Source: Maratus speciosus (lineage: Eukaryota; Arthropoda; Arachnida; Araneae; Salticidae). From it: a DNA stretch of 64,000 nt. Within the stretch, counting starts at the first letter, position 1. The number at the start of each line of letters is the position of its first letter. The stretch is from positions 440,263,502 to 440,327,501 of the forward strand of contig OZ010794.1 in NCBI GenBank assembly GCA_963932465.1. Reading direction: 5' to 3'. Of this stretch, positions 10,810-22,596 are shown one piece after another. Under the pieces are notes generated by a model. The model did no database searches. It worked only from the letters and a program-made list of their open reading frames with translations, and had not been told where the DNA came from. A program made the translations under genes and the position numbers.

Positions 10810-11732
10810 AAGCATTTGGTAGCATATCAACCCGATGCATTTAAATTAAATGAGATATTAAGATTTTTTTTTTTTTGAAAATGTAAATCTAGTGTTATTA
10901 TACGTTTAAGAAAAAAAAATATTAATTTGATTAAATACTGAATTTTAAGTAATAAACCAAATTACAGTGTAACTAGGTTAAAAATTTATTCAATAAAAAA
11001 GCCCATTTCCAACGCTTCATTAGAAAAAGAAAAGAAATGCATCGCCTTCTTTTCAGAGTTATCGGTGCTAGTGACATGAAAATGAAATCAGTTTGATTAA
11101 ATTGCACAATTATGACGTCATTTGTATGAACTCACCAAGAAACATTTCCAATTTATGAGTTAAATCCTTACAAAACAGCATTTTTTTCGCTCAATCATTC
11201 CGCTTTTAGTGTGAAAAATTTAAATAGTCGTCCTTAAGAAATAATTAGTTGAAAATTGGTTTTATTCTCATTAAATTTCTGCGGCCTAAATACAGTGCAA
11301 TAATTTCTAATTTTGTGAAGGAGTTTAAAAATGCTTTTGTTCAGATTCCTTGGTTGAATAATAATAATTAAAAAAAGATACGATCTAACATTTTATAGAT
11401 GACAAATTGTCGACGGACGATTTCTTTCCGTTTAGAATAAGATGATTTGTGGCGATGAAAGTTTTATTGCTTCGTTTTTATTTCCTAGCCCATCATTATG
11501 TTTTCATAATGAGTTTATAAAAACTTCAAAAGGTAAAAAAACAAAACAAAATCAAGGTAAAAAATATAAAGGAGAATGAAAAATTACTTTACAAAAGCAC
11601 TTGATTAACTTTTTTCTAATTTGTTTTCCTTCTGTAACCCTTATTTTCATTTATTTTCTACATTTATATCAAGCAAAAGGGTTAACTTTAATTTTTTTTT
11701 TCTATTTTGATTCTGAATATATCTTTTTGACG
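10810..11732. other. AT-rich spacer, no gene seen
   Basis: Long AT-rich stretch with short poly-T/poly-A runs. No element termini or coding signal were recognised. Confidence 0.5.
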
Positions 11733-12450
11733 TTTTCACCTCTCATTTAAAAGTGTTAAAGACTCCCAATCAGTAAAATGATACAGTTTTCAAACAAACT
11801 AAAATACTTTGAAAGTACGTTTCTTCTCGTATTTGACTGTGTAAAAATTGAAATTGTTCGATTGCATAGATGTTAAATTTATGTTTTATGTTTTATTTTA
11901 TTTATTTATTTAATAATTTTTAGTTTCGTTATGGAATATTAGCCGGAGACAAATGCTGAACTATATATTGTTTTAAGTGTGAATGGGTTATTATTATTCT
12001 TGCGGGCGATCGAGGTATACTAAGAAAATGCATGCTTGAAAAAAATTAAAATGTCATAAATCAATGAGTAAATTACGATACACGTTTCAAATAAACTTCA
12101 TTTGAAAGTACATTTATTTTCTATACGACGGTATAAAAATTGAAATTGTTCGATTGCATGGATGTTAAATTAATGTTCTATTTATTTCATTTTATTTATT
12201 TATTTACTTATTAAGTTTTAATTTCGTTATGGAATATTAGCCTGAGACAAACGTTGGACTCTTTATGATTTTTTTAGTGTGAATGGGTTATTAAGCTTCC
12301 GTAATAGAGTCTGCACGCGATTGAGATAGATTTAAAAAATATTTAAAAAGCCATAAAAAGTGAGTAAATTGAGACACAGGTTTCAAACAAACTTCATTTG
12401 AAAGTACCATTTTTTTCCTCAAACGGTGGTGTAAAAATTAAAAATGTGCA
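11733..12450. repeat. Tandem duplication, about 300-bp unit, 2.3 copies
   Basis: Blocks AAATTGAAATTGTTCGATTGC (from about 11846 and 12136), TTCGTTATGGAATATTAGCC (11927, 12223) and GTTTCAAA(C/T)AAAC recur with a period of roughly 290-300 bp; a third partial unit starts near 12385. Copies differ by substitutions and indels. Function unknown. Confidence 0.85.
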
Positions 12451-12559
12451 ATGTTTAGAAGTTTAAAAAATTGCAGTAGCAAAGATTGAAAAAGTGAATT
12501 TTTATCGTGAAGTGTTGCCATTCGCAAAATGACGTCAGCGTTACACACAGATGCGTTTG

Positions 12560-13140
12560 TCCTTTATAATATAGATAGATAGATAGATAAATTGTCAAAC
12601 AAACCCCAAATAATTTTGAAACGATATTTTTAGCTAAATTTGAATCATAATTACCATAACAAGAGTATTTCCTGCAAAATTTCAACTGCAATCTTCAATT
12701 GTTCTTTGTACTCATTTTCCTTAGAGCTATTATAGCATTTATTCAACAGCTTCATCATAATAAAATTACAAGGAAAAATCTTTTAATTGTTAATTAATTT
12801 TAAATATCGCACACTATTAAGGTTTCACTAAAGAGAAAGATTTCCTCTTTCTGCTCCCCGCCGGAGAACGTCGAGATAAAATATTAACTCAATAGAGCCT
12901 TATAAATCAAGGTGATTTATCTTTTCCTTCGAGCTATTTAACAAAATTCTTTGAAGAAGAAAGAGCATATCAAAAAGTGGAAAAAAAGAAAAAAGTTCAT
13001 CTCGTGTAATGCGCTGATTACGGCACAACTTCGAAATTTCTTTACGCATAATATTATTCTCTGTTTAATTTACGATGATTTTCATTTTAATCGTGGCGTT
13101 AGAAAGAAAATACACTTTCAAGGAATGAAATGAATTTCGA
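12560..13140. repeat. Ancient dispersed repeat family R2, copy 1
   Basis: Shares an ordered series of blocks with 19540-19860, 20030-20800 and 23030-23560: a TGCAA(A/T)ATTCAACTGCAA(T/C)CTTCAATT block, a CACACTATTAAGGTTTCA block, a TTTCCTCTTTCTGC block, CATTATAAATCA, and finally TTTACGCATAATATTATTC. A preceding (TAGA)n microsatellite lies at 12573-12590. No termini were identified. The 60-residue plus-strand frame at 12951 is low-complexity. Confidence 0.65.
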
Positions 13141-13612
13141 TATATAATCCAATTTCTGTACTGTGTATCTGTCAGTTTGCTAATAATGATGTGAAACTGT
13201 AATGCTTATCAAAATTACATAACGAAAGAGATTTAATCCCATTGTTAAATGGTAATTATTATAACACTTAAGGATAGAGTTTGTTTATTTAGTTATTTAT
13301 TTTTGATTGAGTGATGAGTGATGTTTAATTTTTATATAGTGTACAAATGTTGTAATGTCTGTAGATTTTACTAATATGTTAAATAGTATCTATATATATT
13401 GTATTATGCATTAAGTTATTGGAACATATAACCTGTATTGCTATATTTGAATATTATATACATGACCGTTTAAAATTGTAAAGATTGATGGTATTACTTA
13501 TGAGATGATGTGAATATTGTATACTTGGCCGTTTAAAATTGTAAAGATCGATGGAATTATGAGATGAGTTAACAGAGTAATGATATATTAGTTACTAGGT
13601 ATTGATATAGTA
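13141..13612. other. AT-rich spacer with a 62-bp tandem duplication
   Basis: GAATATT(A/G)TATAC...CCGTTTAAAATTGTAAAGAT(T/C)GATGG occurs at about 13448-13490 and 13511-13555, a short tandem duplication. Nothing else was recognised. Confidence 0.6.
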
Positions 13613-13616
13613 TATA

Positions 13617-13766
13617 TGTTACCGTTAAAGCGTATAATTCAGTTATTTCATAAAATACCTAGTTATTTCACGAAATAACTACCCGTCCGCTAAAGTGTGT
13701 AAAATTATTGGATTCTATGGTTTAACTAGTTATTTTATAGAATAACGATTGCCTAACCGTTAAAGT
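13617..13766. repeat. Left TIR of the Ginger-like element
   Basis: Reverse-complementary to 16995-17147 at roughly 85-90% by eye. Shared blocks are TGTTACCGTTAA, GTTATTTCATAAAATACCTA, AAAGTGTGTAAAATTATT and TAGTTATTTTATAGAATAAC. Confidence 0.85.
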
Positions 13767-15539
13767 TTAAAATAAACATTTTGACATTAAAACAAATCCG
13801 TTGTTTTATAAATTAACAGATGATAAATAGTTATAGTCACTCAAAAACTACATTTCAAATTATTAATATATGAATTGATAAGTAATACATAAAAACAGAA
13901 TATATAATATAATATTATTTTTATATTAGTTAAACAGTAATACAGCATAACAGAATGTAGTGTGGCAATAGTTATATTTAAATTTTTATAACTTATAATT
14001 ACAAAATTATTAGGTATTTTGCCCTGTTGGTTAAACCAATTGCGCTTTTTAAAACATATTGCAAAGATTTTATCTAAAACGCAAAATACAAATAATGCTT
14101 ACAAAAAAATAACAACAACAATAATAATAATAATTTTAAATATTATTAAAAAATGACATGCTGGCAGGAATCATTATGTAATAATTGTACAGGAATATTA
14201 TTTAATAGCAACATTTCATAAACTTTTTTCAAATTAATAATGCAAGAGCATTTTTATTTAAAATTTATGAAATACCTTCATTTTATTTTCCATTATTTAT
14301 AAAAACAAGGATTGCTGTGATGACACTTAGCATATTATTTTTGCATATTATTTTTGAAACGCATTGCATATTATTTTTGAAACAGGCACACTTTTTATTA
14401 TCACACAGTGATAATAAAATGTACACAAACGCTTTTTAAATCCTTGTTCAGTGCCGCAACTTTGAGCTGTTGAAACAGATCGAAGCGTTGTTTCAATATT
14501 TAGAATTTCTTCAATTAAAAGTAATTTTCGCTCACATACACTGAACTGAGACCTAGAGTACAGCTGCTTGATTCGCCTATTTCCAGCCGTATTATCTCAG
14601 TGTTTCTAATCGAAAAAATGTATCGCTAGTTTTTTTCCACGACGGCAGCTAAAACAGATCTAGCATCTCTTTTTCCCTGCCAACTTCTTGAAATGGAGAA
14701 TAAAATTTGTCAAACATTAATTTCATTTTCGTAGCTTGAATTTCTAAACATTTTTTAGCTCCTTGTGTTTTTTTCTCTATATTTATTTTTTTTACACATA
14801 ACCTGGACGTTACAAATATCATTTCTATTCTATATAGGAGTGTGCATATTTATCTTTACTTTTCAGATTATTAACAAGATGAAATAAAAGAGGAAAAGAT
14901 ATTTCTTACCTGTATACTCAGTAGCGCTTTTTGACCCCAATCCCGTTATCTTTAGAGCCGAGAGATGTCTGCCTTTGCACGGTTGTTATACATATTTCAC
15001 GATGGTTATCTAAAGTGTAAAATAAAATAATATTATTTGTAATTTGTGTTATTATAATTTTTCCACTCATGGATGGTTGAAGTGATGTCCTATACATTCA
15101 CTCTTTCTTCCCACAATATCTTTAATGATTTCTTGACTAAAATATTATATGAACAATATAAGCACTGAGAGAATAACATTCTTCCCAGAGCCTCTTAAAG
15201 CACGACATCATACAAAAAAAAGCGAAAGGAGTTCTGAAAAGAATATGTAAAGGATAGTCAAAAGTCCACACATAGATGAAGTCGACACAATTATAACACG
15301 TACATAGTAGAAATAGAAAAGAGAGAGGAAAAACCGCAAATATGCCGTCTACTCGAAGCTAGTAAAGTGAAAGTTTAAAGTTTTATAGTTAGATCACAAA
15401 AAGGTTTCTAGGTTTTTCAGTCGGGGGTTACACAATTCAACACTGGAGACCTTCTGTCACATTTTGCCCTTCGTGTAACATATTTCTAAGCATGAAACAA
15501 AGATAGCTGCTCATATTTACAGCAAAATAGGCTGTCTTC
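13767..15539. other. Interior of the Ginger-like element, no clear coding
   Basis: AT-rich. At 14331-14383 a unit GCATATTATTTTTGAAAC is repeated almost exactly three times, followed by a short hairpin TTTTATTATCACACAGTGATAATAAAA-like palindrome (14393-14419, arms TTTTATTATCAC/GTGATAATAAAA). Downstream on the minus strand this region could include the 3' end of the transposase gene, but I could not recognise conserved protein. Confidence 0.5.
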
Positions 15540-16480
15540 CTAATTTTTTGAACGCACAACGCACATTTTTATAGTTTCATTCGAAGGTGTAATTTCGATG
15601 GAAGCAGCTTTATCATAACGCTCAAAGGACGCTTTCATAGTTTGATTCAAAGATGTATCTTTTACAAAAAATGTGTCATCATCACATTCAAAGAATACAG
15701 TGAAGTCATTTAATGCATTTTCAAATTGTTGTTCATCCTCTACTGAATCAAGCACTTCTCTTGGAATAGAAGTTGTGAACAGTCAAAATCTAAAAGCACC
15801 GCACACATAATCTCGTAAATCCTTTTCTTTATACTAGAATGAAGATCTCTGTTTTTCATGAATTGAATAAATTTAAGTCCGTGACTCCATGAAGTAGATT
15901 GGTAGTCTTGAATCCAAGTTGTCACCATATTTTTATCTTTTGGTTAGCTCTCTCAACGCTACCTTGACTCTGACTATGACTGGGTTTACCATGTTCAATC
16001 TCCATCGTGACCATGTTCCGGCCAAGTTATTTTCATGTCGTCTATAATTTGAAAGCAAAATTCTCAGTTGCTGTCGGATTACAGAATACATCAAATAATA
16101 GAAATATATCCGACAACTACCGGGTGTCTTCTTCTGCTCTCTTTGTTCACAAACTTCGTCAAATGATCTTGGCAAACTAAAATAAATTTATAGCTTCCAT
16201 TAGGTTGAGACTAGAAATTTATAAGATGCACTTGACATCTGGAATTTAGATGAGAAAACACTATGTGTATAGCCTCAATTCCTTCTTTCCCATATTTCTT
16301 TTTTTGTTAAAAAGGTTCTCAAACACTTAAAAAAAAAAGGTTTATGCTTGTCTGAGTAATGTTTTTATATCGACGATTCAGTTCTTTTATCATACGGTCT
16401 CTACCACTATGCCTAGTAGATATAAGTTTCGTAGAAAATATTGAATAGCATATCACTTGAGCAATAAAATATGGCACCAG
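15540..16480 (-). pseudogene. Integrase/transposase pseudogene (Ginger-like, KRBA2/SCAND3-type integrase core)
   Basis: Reading on the minus strand across three frames gives, in order: an H2C2-type zinc-binding segment with HSGRDRMIKELNRRYKNIT at about 16420-16355 followed by a KCL motif; the first catalytic region SQPNGSYKFILVCQDHLTKF at about 16216-16155, where the expected aspartate before SQP is Asn (AAT); the second catalytic region with SD at about 16073, interrupted by two stops; and the third with HSQSQGSVERAN at about 15985-15943, Glu at 15952-15954. The C-terminal part (15540-15928) keeps TWIQDYQSTSWSHGLKFIQF and TPYE-like YEIM. At least three frameshifts and several stops, plus loss of one catalytic Asp, make it dead. 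This order (zinc finger, DD-E core) is that of retroviral-like integrases used by Ginger transposons and domesticated in KRBA2/SCAND3 proteins. No gag, protease or RT accompanies it, and TIRs replace LTRs. Confidence 0.88.
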
Positions 16481-16550
16481 GTTTTACATATGTTGCTGGC
16501 ATAATTAACTTTTATACTCCCTGAACTTCTAGGACATCCTAAATGCTGGA

Positions 16551-16766
16551 TTAACTAATGTCGCATGGTATTTTTTTCAATGCAGCTTTGGCATTATTTA
16601 CTTCTGCCATCGAATTTAATATTTTTTTCACGAGTAAGTATAGCACTGTTTTTATTTGTTTCACGCTTTTTAACAAGGATTCCAACAGCTCTTGCATTAA
16701 GTTTTTCTTATTTACCGATTCATCTCTCATAACTGTAGAATTTATTGTTTTAAAAAAAGATTGCAA
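16551..16766 (-). pseudogene. Possible N-terminal part of the Ginger-like transposase
   Basis: A 71-residue minus-strand open frame lies directly upstream of the zinc-binding segment and inside the TIRs. It is rich in Lys, Glu and Leu and looks helical (ELLESLLKSVKQIK). Position and orientation suit the N-terminus of the same transposase; no diagnostic motif confirms this. The opposite strand also has a 77-residue frame, presumably its shadow. Confidence 0.4.
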
Positions 16767-16994
16767 AAATATTGTGTATAATCTTAAATGAAAAACACTA
16801 GCGTAAATACAGAGCTACAAATTTAAACAAGTTCAATACACATATCGACAAAATATGCACTCCGAAGACAGTTAGCATCGAAGAAGAGGTCTAAGAAATG
16901 CAGTATACACTCTGATTGCGAATAACCGTAACTGATTCAAAACTGACTAAAAACAGCTATAATCGGTTAAAACGGCTTTCGTGTGCCGTCTTTA

Positions 16995-17147
16995 ACACTT
17001 TAACGGTTAGACAATCGTTATTCTATAAAATAACTAGTTAAATCATAAAATTTAATAATTTTACACACTTTAATGGACTTGGTTAGCTATTTCATAAAAT
17101 AACTAGGTATTTTATGAAATAACGGATTATACACATTAACGGTAACA
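16995..17147. repeat. Right TIR of the Ginger-like element
   Basis: Inverted partner of 13617-13766, ending TTAACGGTAACA at 17147. The Helitron begins at the very next base. Confidence 0.85.
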
Positions 17148-17933
17148 TCTACCCTATATATATAAAATCCTAGTGAAACGAATTTATGAAACGAATATAT
17201 GAAACGAATTTATGAAACGGATATATGAATCGACTGATTAAACAACTGATTATGTTCCAAGCGATTTCTCCTAAAATATGGAATACTTTGCGATGAAATT
17301 AACACCAAAAATCAGCATTGATCCGCAGATCTCAAAACTGGTATTAGAATTAGATTTCGAAATATTATTTTTTTTCTAATTTTATATACATTTTTCTAAT
17401 GATGGCAACTGATGATGATTTTTTTTTTCATATTTCAGAAAAGGTTGACATGGTAACCCAGCTATTGTTGTTTATTTGATAATAAATATTTATTTACTTT
17501 TATTTATTTTTATAAATCATATAAATTATTTTGTTCTATAATTATTAATTATTTTTTTTTATATTTCCTTTAGAAAATAATAGAAAATAATTAAAAAATA
17601 CGGTACTACTTAGTTATTCAGTCGACCAATTTCGCCAAATTATATAAATCGCCAAAACGCTTGCCAAATTATACAAATTGACTTAATTTTTATTTTAAAT
17701 AACAAATTAGTATAACATTAATAAATATACAAATAAAAAGTCGAAATAAAAATCCCTTGATGACGTAAACACGTGTAACTTACTTAAAGTCAAGTTAATG
17801 TGACATTTACGATCAACCATTATTGGCATTTAATCTTATAGTTTGGCGATAGATTTTTGGTCGACGGGATAACTAAGTAATACAAAAAATGCATATGTAA
17901 TTGGTATTTAAAAACGAGGTTTTCGCCAAATTT

Positions 17934-17973
<40 letters not shown>

Positions 17974-18915
17974 CACCAAACCTGCTGTGCGTGTATTGAC
18001 ATCTGGCCAAATTTTACCACTCGAAAAAAAAAAAAAATGCTAACTGGCGAGTTGAAAAAAAAGCTACTGGCGAGATTTGCATCCGGCTAGCGTAACAGTA
18101 CCAAGAATTCTTTGCAACCATGGCAAATTTTGTATAGTTTTATTCGAAAAAAATTTTTTGATTTTTTAATCAAAATGGAAAATTTATGGTCCCATATTGC
18201 CGCGATTTTTTTCTGACGCCAATGTCATATACGGAACGGGCACTTAACTGGCACCAAATTTGGCTTGATATGGTAAGCCGGATGTTGCTGTTTATGCTGT
18301 TGATGCGTTCCTCAAATTGGCGTCGTTAAAAAATCGCACCAGTATGGGACGTATATGACATCTGTGCCAAACTTTCATATGAACGGTGAAGGGATCAGAC
18401 CGTATTTGTTTATGGCAGGACTTGAACTATTATAATATAGATGAAATGATGGCGATAGAATAATATTTGGAGACTTATCACCTGTGCCTGGCTAACATTA
18501 AGTACCAAAATGGCACCTAGAGTATAAAAAGCGAAGTGGTCCGCCTGGAACTGTTGATGATAGTCACATGACTTAGGCTATTGTTATAGAGATTGTTTCA
18601 AAATACCAGGAGACAAAGGCTCTGTATACTTAATTTATTTTATTTTAGCTTCTTTTCAAATGTTTAACTGATCCTCTTTAATCAAAAACGAAAACAACCA
18701 TTGTATGTCTTAACAGCAACTGATTCGCCCTTAAATTTTTGCAGTCAAAGGGAATTGAATGGAAACCCGTTTACAGGGAGATCTGCACAGATTTTTTCAG
18801 TATAATTCAATCTTCTCTAATATTTTTAAAACCCATCAGATTAGCGTGTTTTTAGATTCTGCGGTGTCTGAACGGGGGTTGGCGAGCGTAGCTTGCAGGG
18901 GGCAGAGCCCCCTAG
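17148..18915 (+). mobile_element. Non-autonomous Helitron B
   Basis: Starts TCTACCCTATATATATAAAA at 17148 after an A, and ends with hairpin GGGGGCAGAGCCCCC directly followed by TAG (CTAG 18912-18915) before a T, as Helitrons do. The subterminal segment GCGGTGTCTGAACGGGGGTT...GGCGAGCGTAGCTTGC matches, in reverse orientation, the end at 59271. Length 1768 bp. No Rep/helicase frame was found. Contains a short repeat of GAAACGAAT(T/A)TATGAAACG at 17175-17220 and a run of about 33 A at 17938-17970. Its insertion point lies exactly between the Ginger-like TIR and its target duplication. Confidence 0.88.
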
Positions 18916-18919
18916 TATA

Positions 18920-19539
18920 TATATAATTTCATAGTAGGTTTTATTTAGTTAATACTAGAACAGACGGCAATTTTACTCAAGTTTTATAAAAAGTATTTCA
19001 CACCTGAATTTTTATTTAAAACTATTTAACTTATGTAATTAGCCTATTTTTGTGCCGCAAAAATCTAACATATCTTATGGAAAAAAATTCTGGTTCGAAC
19101 CGACTATTACCGATTTGGCAAAGTTCAAAATGACCCCTAACGGCGGTTCTAGTGTTAATGATGTTCTGTATTTTTCCCCTATGTAACTATTATGTAATAT
19201 ATTACTACATGGGATATCTAAATGGATATTTTTTTTGTCATTTTGTTGTTCGATTTGTTAGCTAGTTAGATTTGGACAGATTTGTAGAAAGAACTTGTTT
19301 ATTGTATTTTGATATCCAAAGGTATTATATACATATATATATATATATGTTGTATATATAAAGTCAAATGTAATGCTAAGTTAATAAGATATACTTAACT
19401 ATCCAGTGTACTCAGATAACGCTGTGTATTTTAAGGTATATACTTTTTTCTATATTTTTCTCTTGGGATTTAGAGTTCTTTCGCCCATAAACCCTGGGCT
19501 GGACTGCTAGGCAGATTTCTTTGTTCTCTGTCATTAAAA
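18920..19539. other. AT-rich spacer with (AT)n tract
   Basis: Includes a short (AT)n run at 19329-19360. No element termini or coding signal were recognised. Confidence 0.5.
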
Positions 19540-19860
19540 GTATTGTCAAATAAACCATAAAATACTTAGTAGAGGCAATTTCAGCTGAACTTGAATTCAA
19601 AATTGAAATATCATGACTTTATCTCCTGCAAATATTCAACTGCAACCTTGAAATTCGATTTCTTTTAATTTTCCTTGAAGAATAATTTTGCATGCATGTG
19701 ATTATTCATAATAAGATCCAATAATAATAATGTATTTCATAATAAGAAAGCAAAAACAATTTTTTTATTTAATTTTAAATGTCAAACACAATTATAATTT
19801 CCCTGCAGAAAGCGATTTATTCGCTCTGCACAGCTCCGCGTCCAATACTTAATGCACTGT
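19540..19860. repeat. Dispersed repeat R2, partial copy 2
   Basis: Blocks CTGCAAATATTCAACTGCAACCTT (19626-19649), AAATGTCAAACACAATTATAATT and GATTTATTCGCTCTGCACAG align in order to 12560-12860 and 23060-23280. The copy stops near 19860. Confidence 0.55.
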
Positions 19861-20029
19861 CGGAAAGTGTGATAAAAATTATAAAATCTGTCAAACTTTA
19901 AACGTGTACTTTAAAAATATTAGAAACGAATTTCAAAATATTCCTCAGCGACATTCTTAGCTGAATTTCAGACACTATTAAAAATGACAAGCTTTTATTT
20001 AATGAAAATTTTCAAATACAACTTTAAAA

Positions 20030-20800
20030 CAATAACAACTTTAAAACTTTTAATAAAGTTTATCAATTGCACGGAAATCCGAATATATTTACGGGAGTTA
20101 GAGTGTGGACAGATGGACAGACAGACAGAAAAACTGAATGCATAAACACTTTTAAACTTTGTTGGAAAGTGTTAAAACATACACGCACACACACACAAAA
20201 TAAATAAATAAAATAAACAAATAAATAAAAAATCGATCCATCGTCTTGCTCATCTATCATGCGCTCGTCTGCTTATTCAGAATAAAATCCCGAGCAAAAA
20301 ACTTTTAATTCTTAATGAATTTTAAATGTCACACACAATTAAGATTTCATTTCGGAAGGAGATTTACTCACTCTGAGTATCTGTGGAGAGCCTCGGGGTA
20401 AAATATATTCATTCAACAGAGCATTATAAATCAGGAACAATTCTCTTTCCCCTCGGGGTATTCAAATAATTTTTTTTACAAGAAGAGAGAACATATTAAA
20501 AAGAAAAAAAATTAATCTTGCATAATGACCCGATTATGGAATAGTGTTCAAGTTTATTTATGCATAATATTTTTCACTATTTTATTCACGAGACTTTTCA
20601 TTTTATTATGGCCTTGGAAGGAGAATACACATTTAAGAAACGCGATGTATATTAGGAATCATTTTTCATTTCACTGCTGCGGATATATTCCGTTCTGGCT
20701 AATTTTAAATTTTTTGAATTTTGTGAAGCAGACTTTGGTATATCCGAATTTCATTTTTATAGAAAATCCACAATACTGTTTTGAATAAAATGCAGTATAG
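20030..20800. repeat. Dispersed repeat R2, copy 3, with (CAGA)n/(CACA)n motif
   Basis: Begins near a GGACAGATGGACAGACAGACAGA tract and (CA)n run, then has the R2 blocks ATGTCACACACAATTAAGATTTCA, GCATTATAAATCAGGAA and TTATGCATAATATTTTTCAC. It ends with GAGAATACACATTTAAGAAACG near 20640 and a further unshared tail. Confidence 0.6.
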
Positions 20801-20924
20801 CTAAGTTGGAATGTAGAGTTCGTTTATATATACACATTTGAATGTGTGAATGTAAACGAATGTGTACATATATTCTTTTTCTTTATAAAATGTATAAAAT
20901 TGATATAAAAGATATCACTATACA

Positions 20925-21430
20925 CTATGGCATATTTTCCTTATGCTTAATATTATTCTCTATTTTATTCGCGATGCCTTTTATTTTATTCGTGACATTT
21001 GAAGGATAGTACACATTCACTAAACGGAAAGTATAGCCTAATTGGAAATAGAAATAAAATAAGAAATGGAAAGTACTAGATAATTTCCAAGCTTCTTTAT
21101 GCATAATATCACTTACCATTTTATCCATGATGCTTTTCATTTTACTCATAGCATTGGAAGGAGAATACACATTTAAGAAACGGAAAGTATTTTGGTTATA
21201 TGGGGAATTATTTTCAATTTTACTGCTGGGAATACGTTCCGTTTTGGCTAATTCTAAATTTTTCGAGTTCGGGTTGGGTTTTGTCTCTTGTGAATCGGTT
21301 TTTGGTGTATCCAAATTTTACAAAAGAAAATTCAGAGCGTTTCGTCGGATAAAAGAGATATGTCTGATATATCTGAAATATTTGAACTTGAACGTGCATA
21401 TATACATTAGTTTTTCTTTATGAAAGATAT
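20925..21430 (-). repeat. Two tandem R2 end-segments with an open minus-strand frame
   Basis: The R2 end-segment (TTATGCATAATAT...GAGAATACACATTTAAGAAACGGAAAGTA) occurs twice here, at about 20940-21040 and 21095-21190, plus at 20555-20645. On the minus strand the two tandem copies are read by one 129-residue frame (20925-21314) with an internal repeat: NVYSPSNAMSKMKSIMDKM and NVYYPSNVTNKIKGIANKI. The rest of the frame is Asn/Lys/Ser-rich low complexity. No signal peptide or known domain was recognised. Homologous segments in other copies contain stops, so this is most likely fortuitous or a decayed exon. Confidence 0.4.
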
Positions 21431-21458
21431 AAAATTGACATAAGAGATATTATTGTAA

Positions 21459-22552
21459 GGTAAGCTGGGGTAACTGGACCCACGAGGTAACTGGGCCATA
21501 GGCTATTTTATAAAAAACCATTGATGTTTTTAAGTTTTAACTTTTATCAACATTGCACTCCCATCTCTACTTCTTAAAACAACGTGTATCAATTTAATCA
21601 TAACCCTGCCTTTGCTGTGATAGGTTGCCGGAAATTTAGGTTTCTTTTTTTAAAAACAACGTTCATTTGGTTGAACTTCCTCGGCTTTTTATTAAAATAC
21701 GGTAAGTACTTTTATTAAACAATCTTTTTATTTAAAGATTAGACACATAAATACATTATATTATTAGGTATCTATACATATTTACTTCATGTTTCAAAAG
21801 TAAGGCCGGTGTTCCAGTTAGCCCATAAATTTTTCAAGAATGCGGTAACTGGAACATGTATCAGGGGTAACTGGACCATATGGGATCCAGTTACCCCAAC
21901 AATTATAAATATCTTTTTGAGTTTCTCTTACTACGGGAAATTAATTTCTCCATTGTTCTTTTTTTGTTTTGTTTTTTGCTTGCAATAAAGAAAATTACAC
22001 AATGCCTTATTAAAATTACATAACAAAATTTTAAAAAACCATGTTGGGGGTATCAAACCAAATTTCCTAAGTGTGATAGCTATAGCTCGAAATTTTACGA
22101 TACAGAAGAAGAGGCATACTTAAGGCAAAGTGAGATTATTAGAAAATTATCGAAACGAATAAAAAATAGTCCTGTTAGATATAAAAATATGGTTACATTC
22201 TCCACAGGTTTATTGGACATGTCGAACTTCCATTGTGGTAAATAAAAAAGAGAATGAGAAACTTAAGTACTTACGTAGTCGTTTGTTCATAGATTTATCT
22301 TGTTATTTTTCCCCTTAAAATACCCATGTAACTTTTATACTTATTACTTATACTAAAGTACTTAAGTATTTACTTAATTTTTATGTTTTTCGTATAAATA
22401 AATCTAATATTTTCGGTTTTAGTGCTTGTTTTAGACACATTGACAGCAAAGGTTTCCCTTACAATGAATGCCCTTTAGTCGATATATAATGTACATGATC
22501 TGCCTGATTAAATTTTTTTTTTTAGTTGTTTACACTTTTTCAAACAAGACCC

Positions 22553-22596
<44 letters not shown>

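Larger units (their letters stand above)
13617..17147 (-). mobile_element. Ginger-like DNA transposon with long TIRs and retroviral-type integrase
   Basis: A 3531-bp element. TIRs of about 150 bp (13617-13766 and 16995-17147) start TGTTACCGTTAA and end TTAACGGTAACA, fitting the TGTNR...YNACA ends reported for Ginger transposons. A TATA target duplication (4 bp) is at 13613-13616; on the right TATA is at 18916-18919 once the Helitron inserted at 17148 is discounted. The TIRs themselves contain repeated sub-palindromes such as TTATTTCATAAAATA. The interior holds a decayed minus-strand integrase (15540-16480). A cut-and-paste element with a GPY/KRBA2-type integrase fits Ginger; the subgroup is uncertain. 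Confidence 0.8.
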
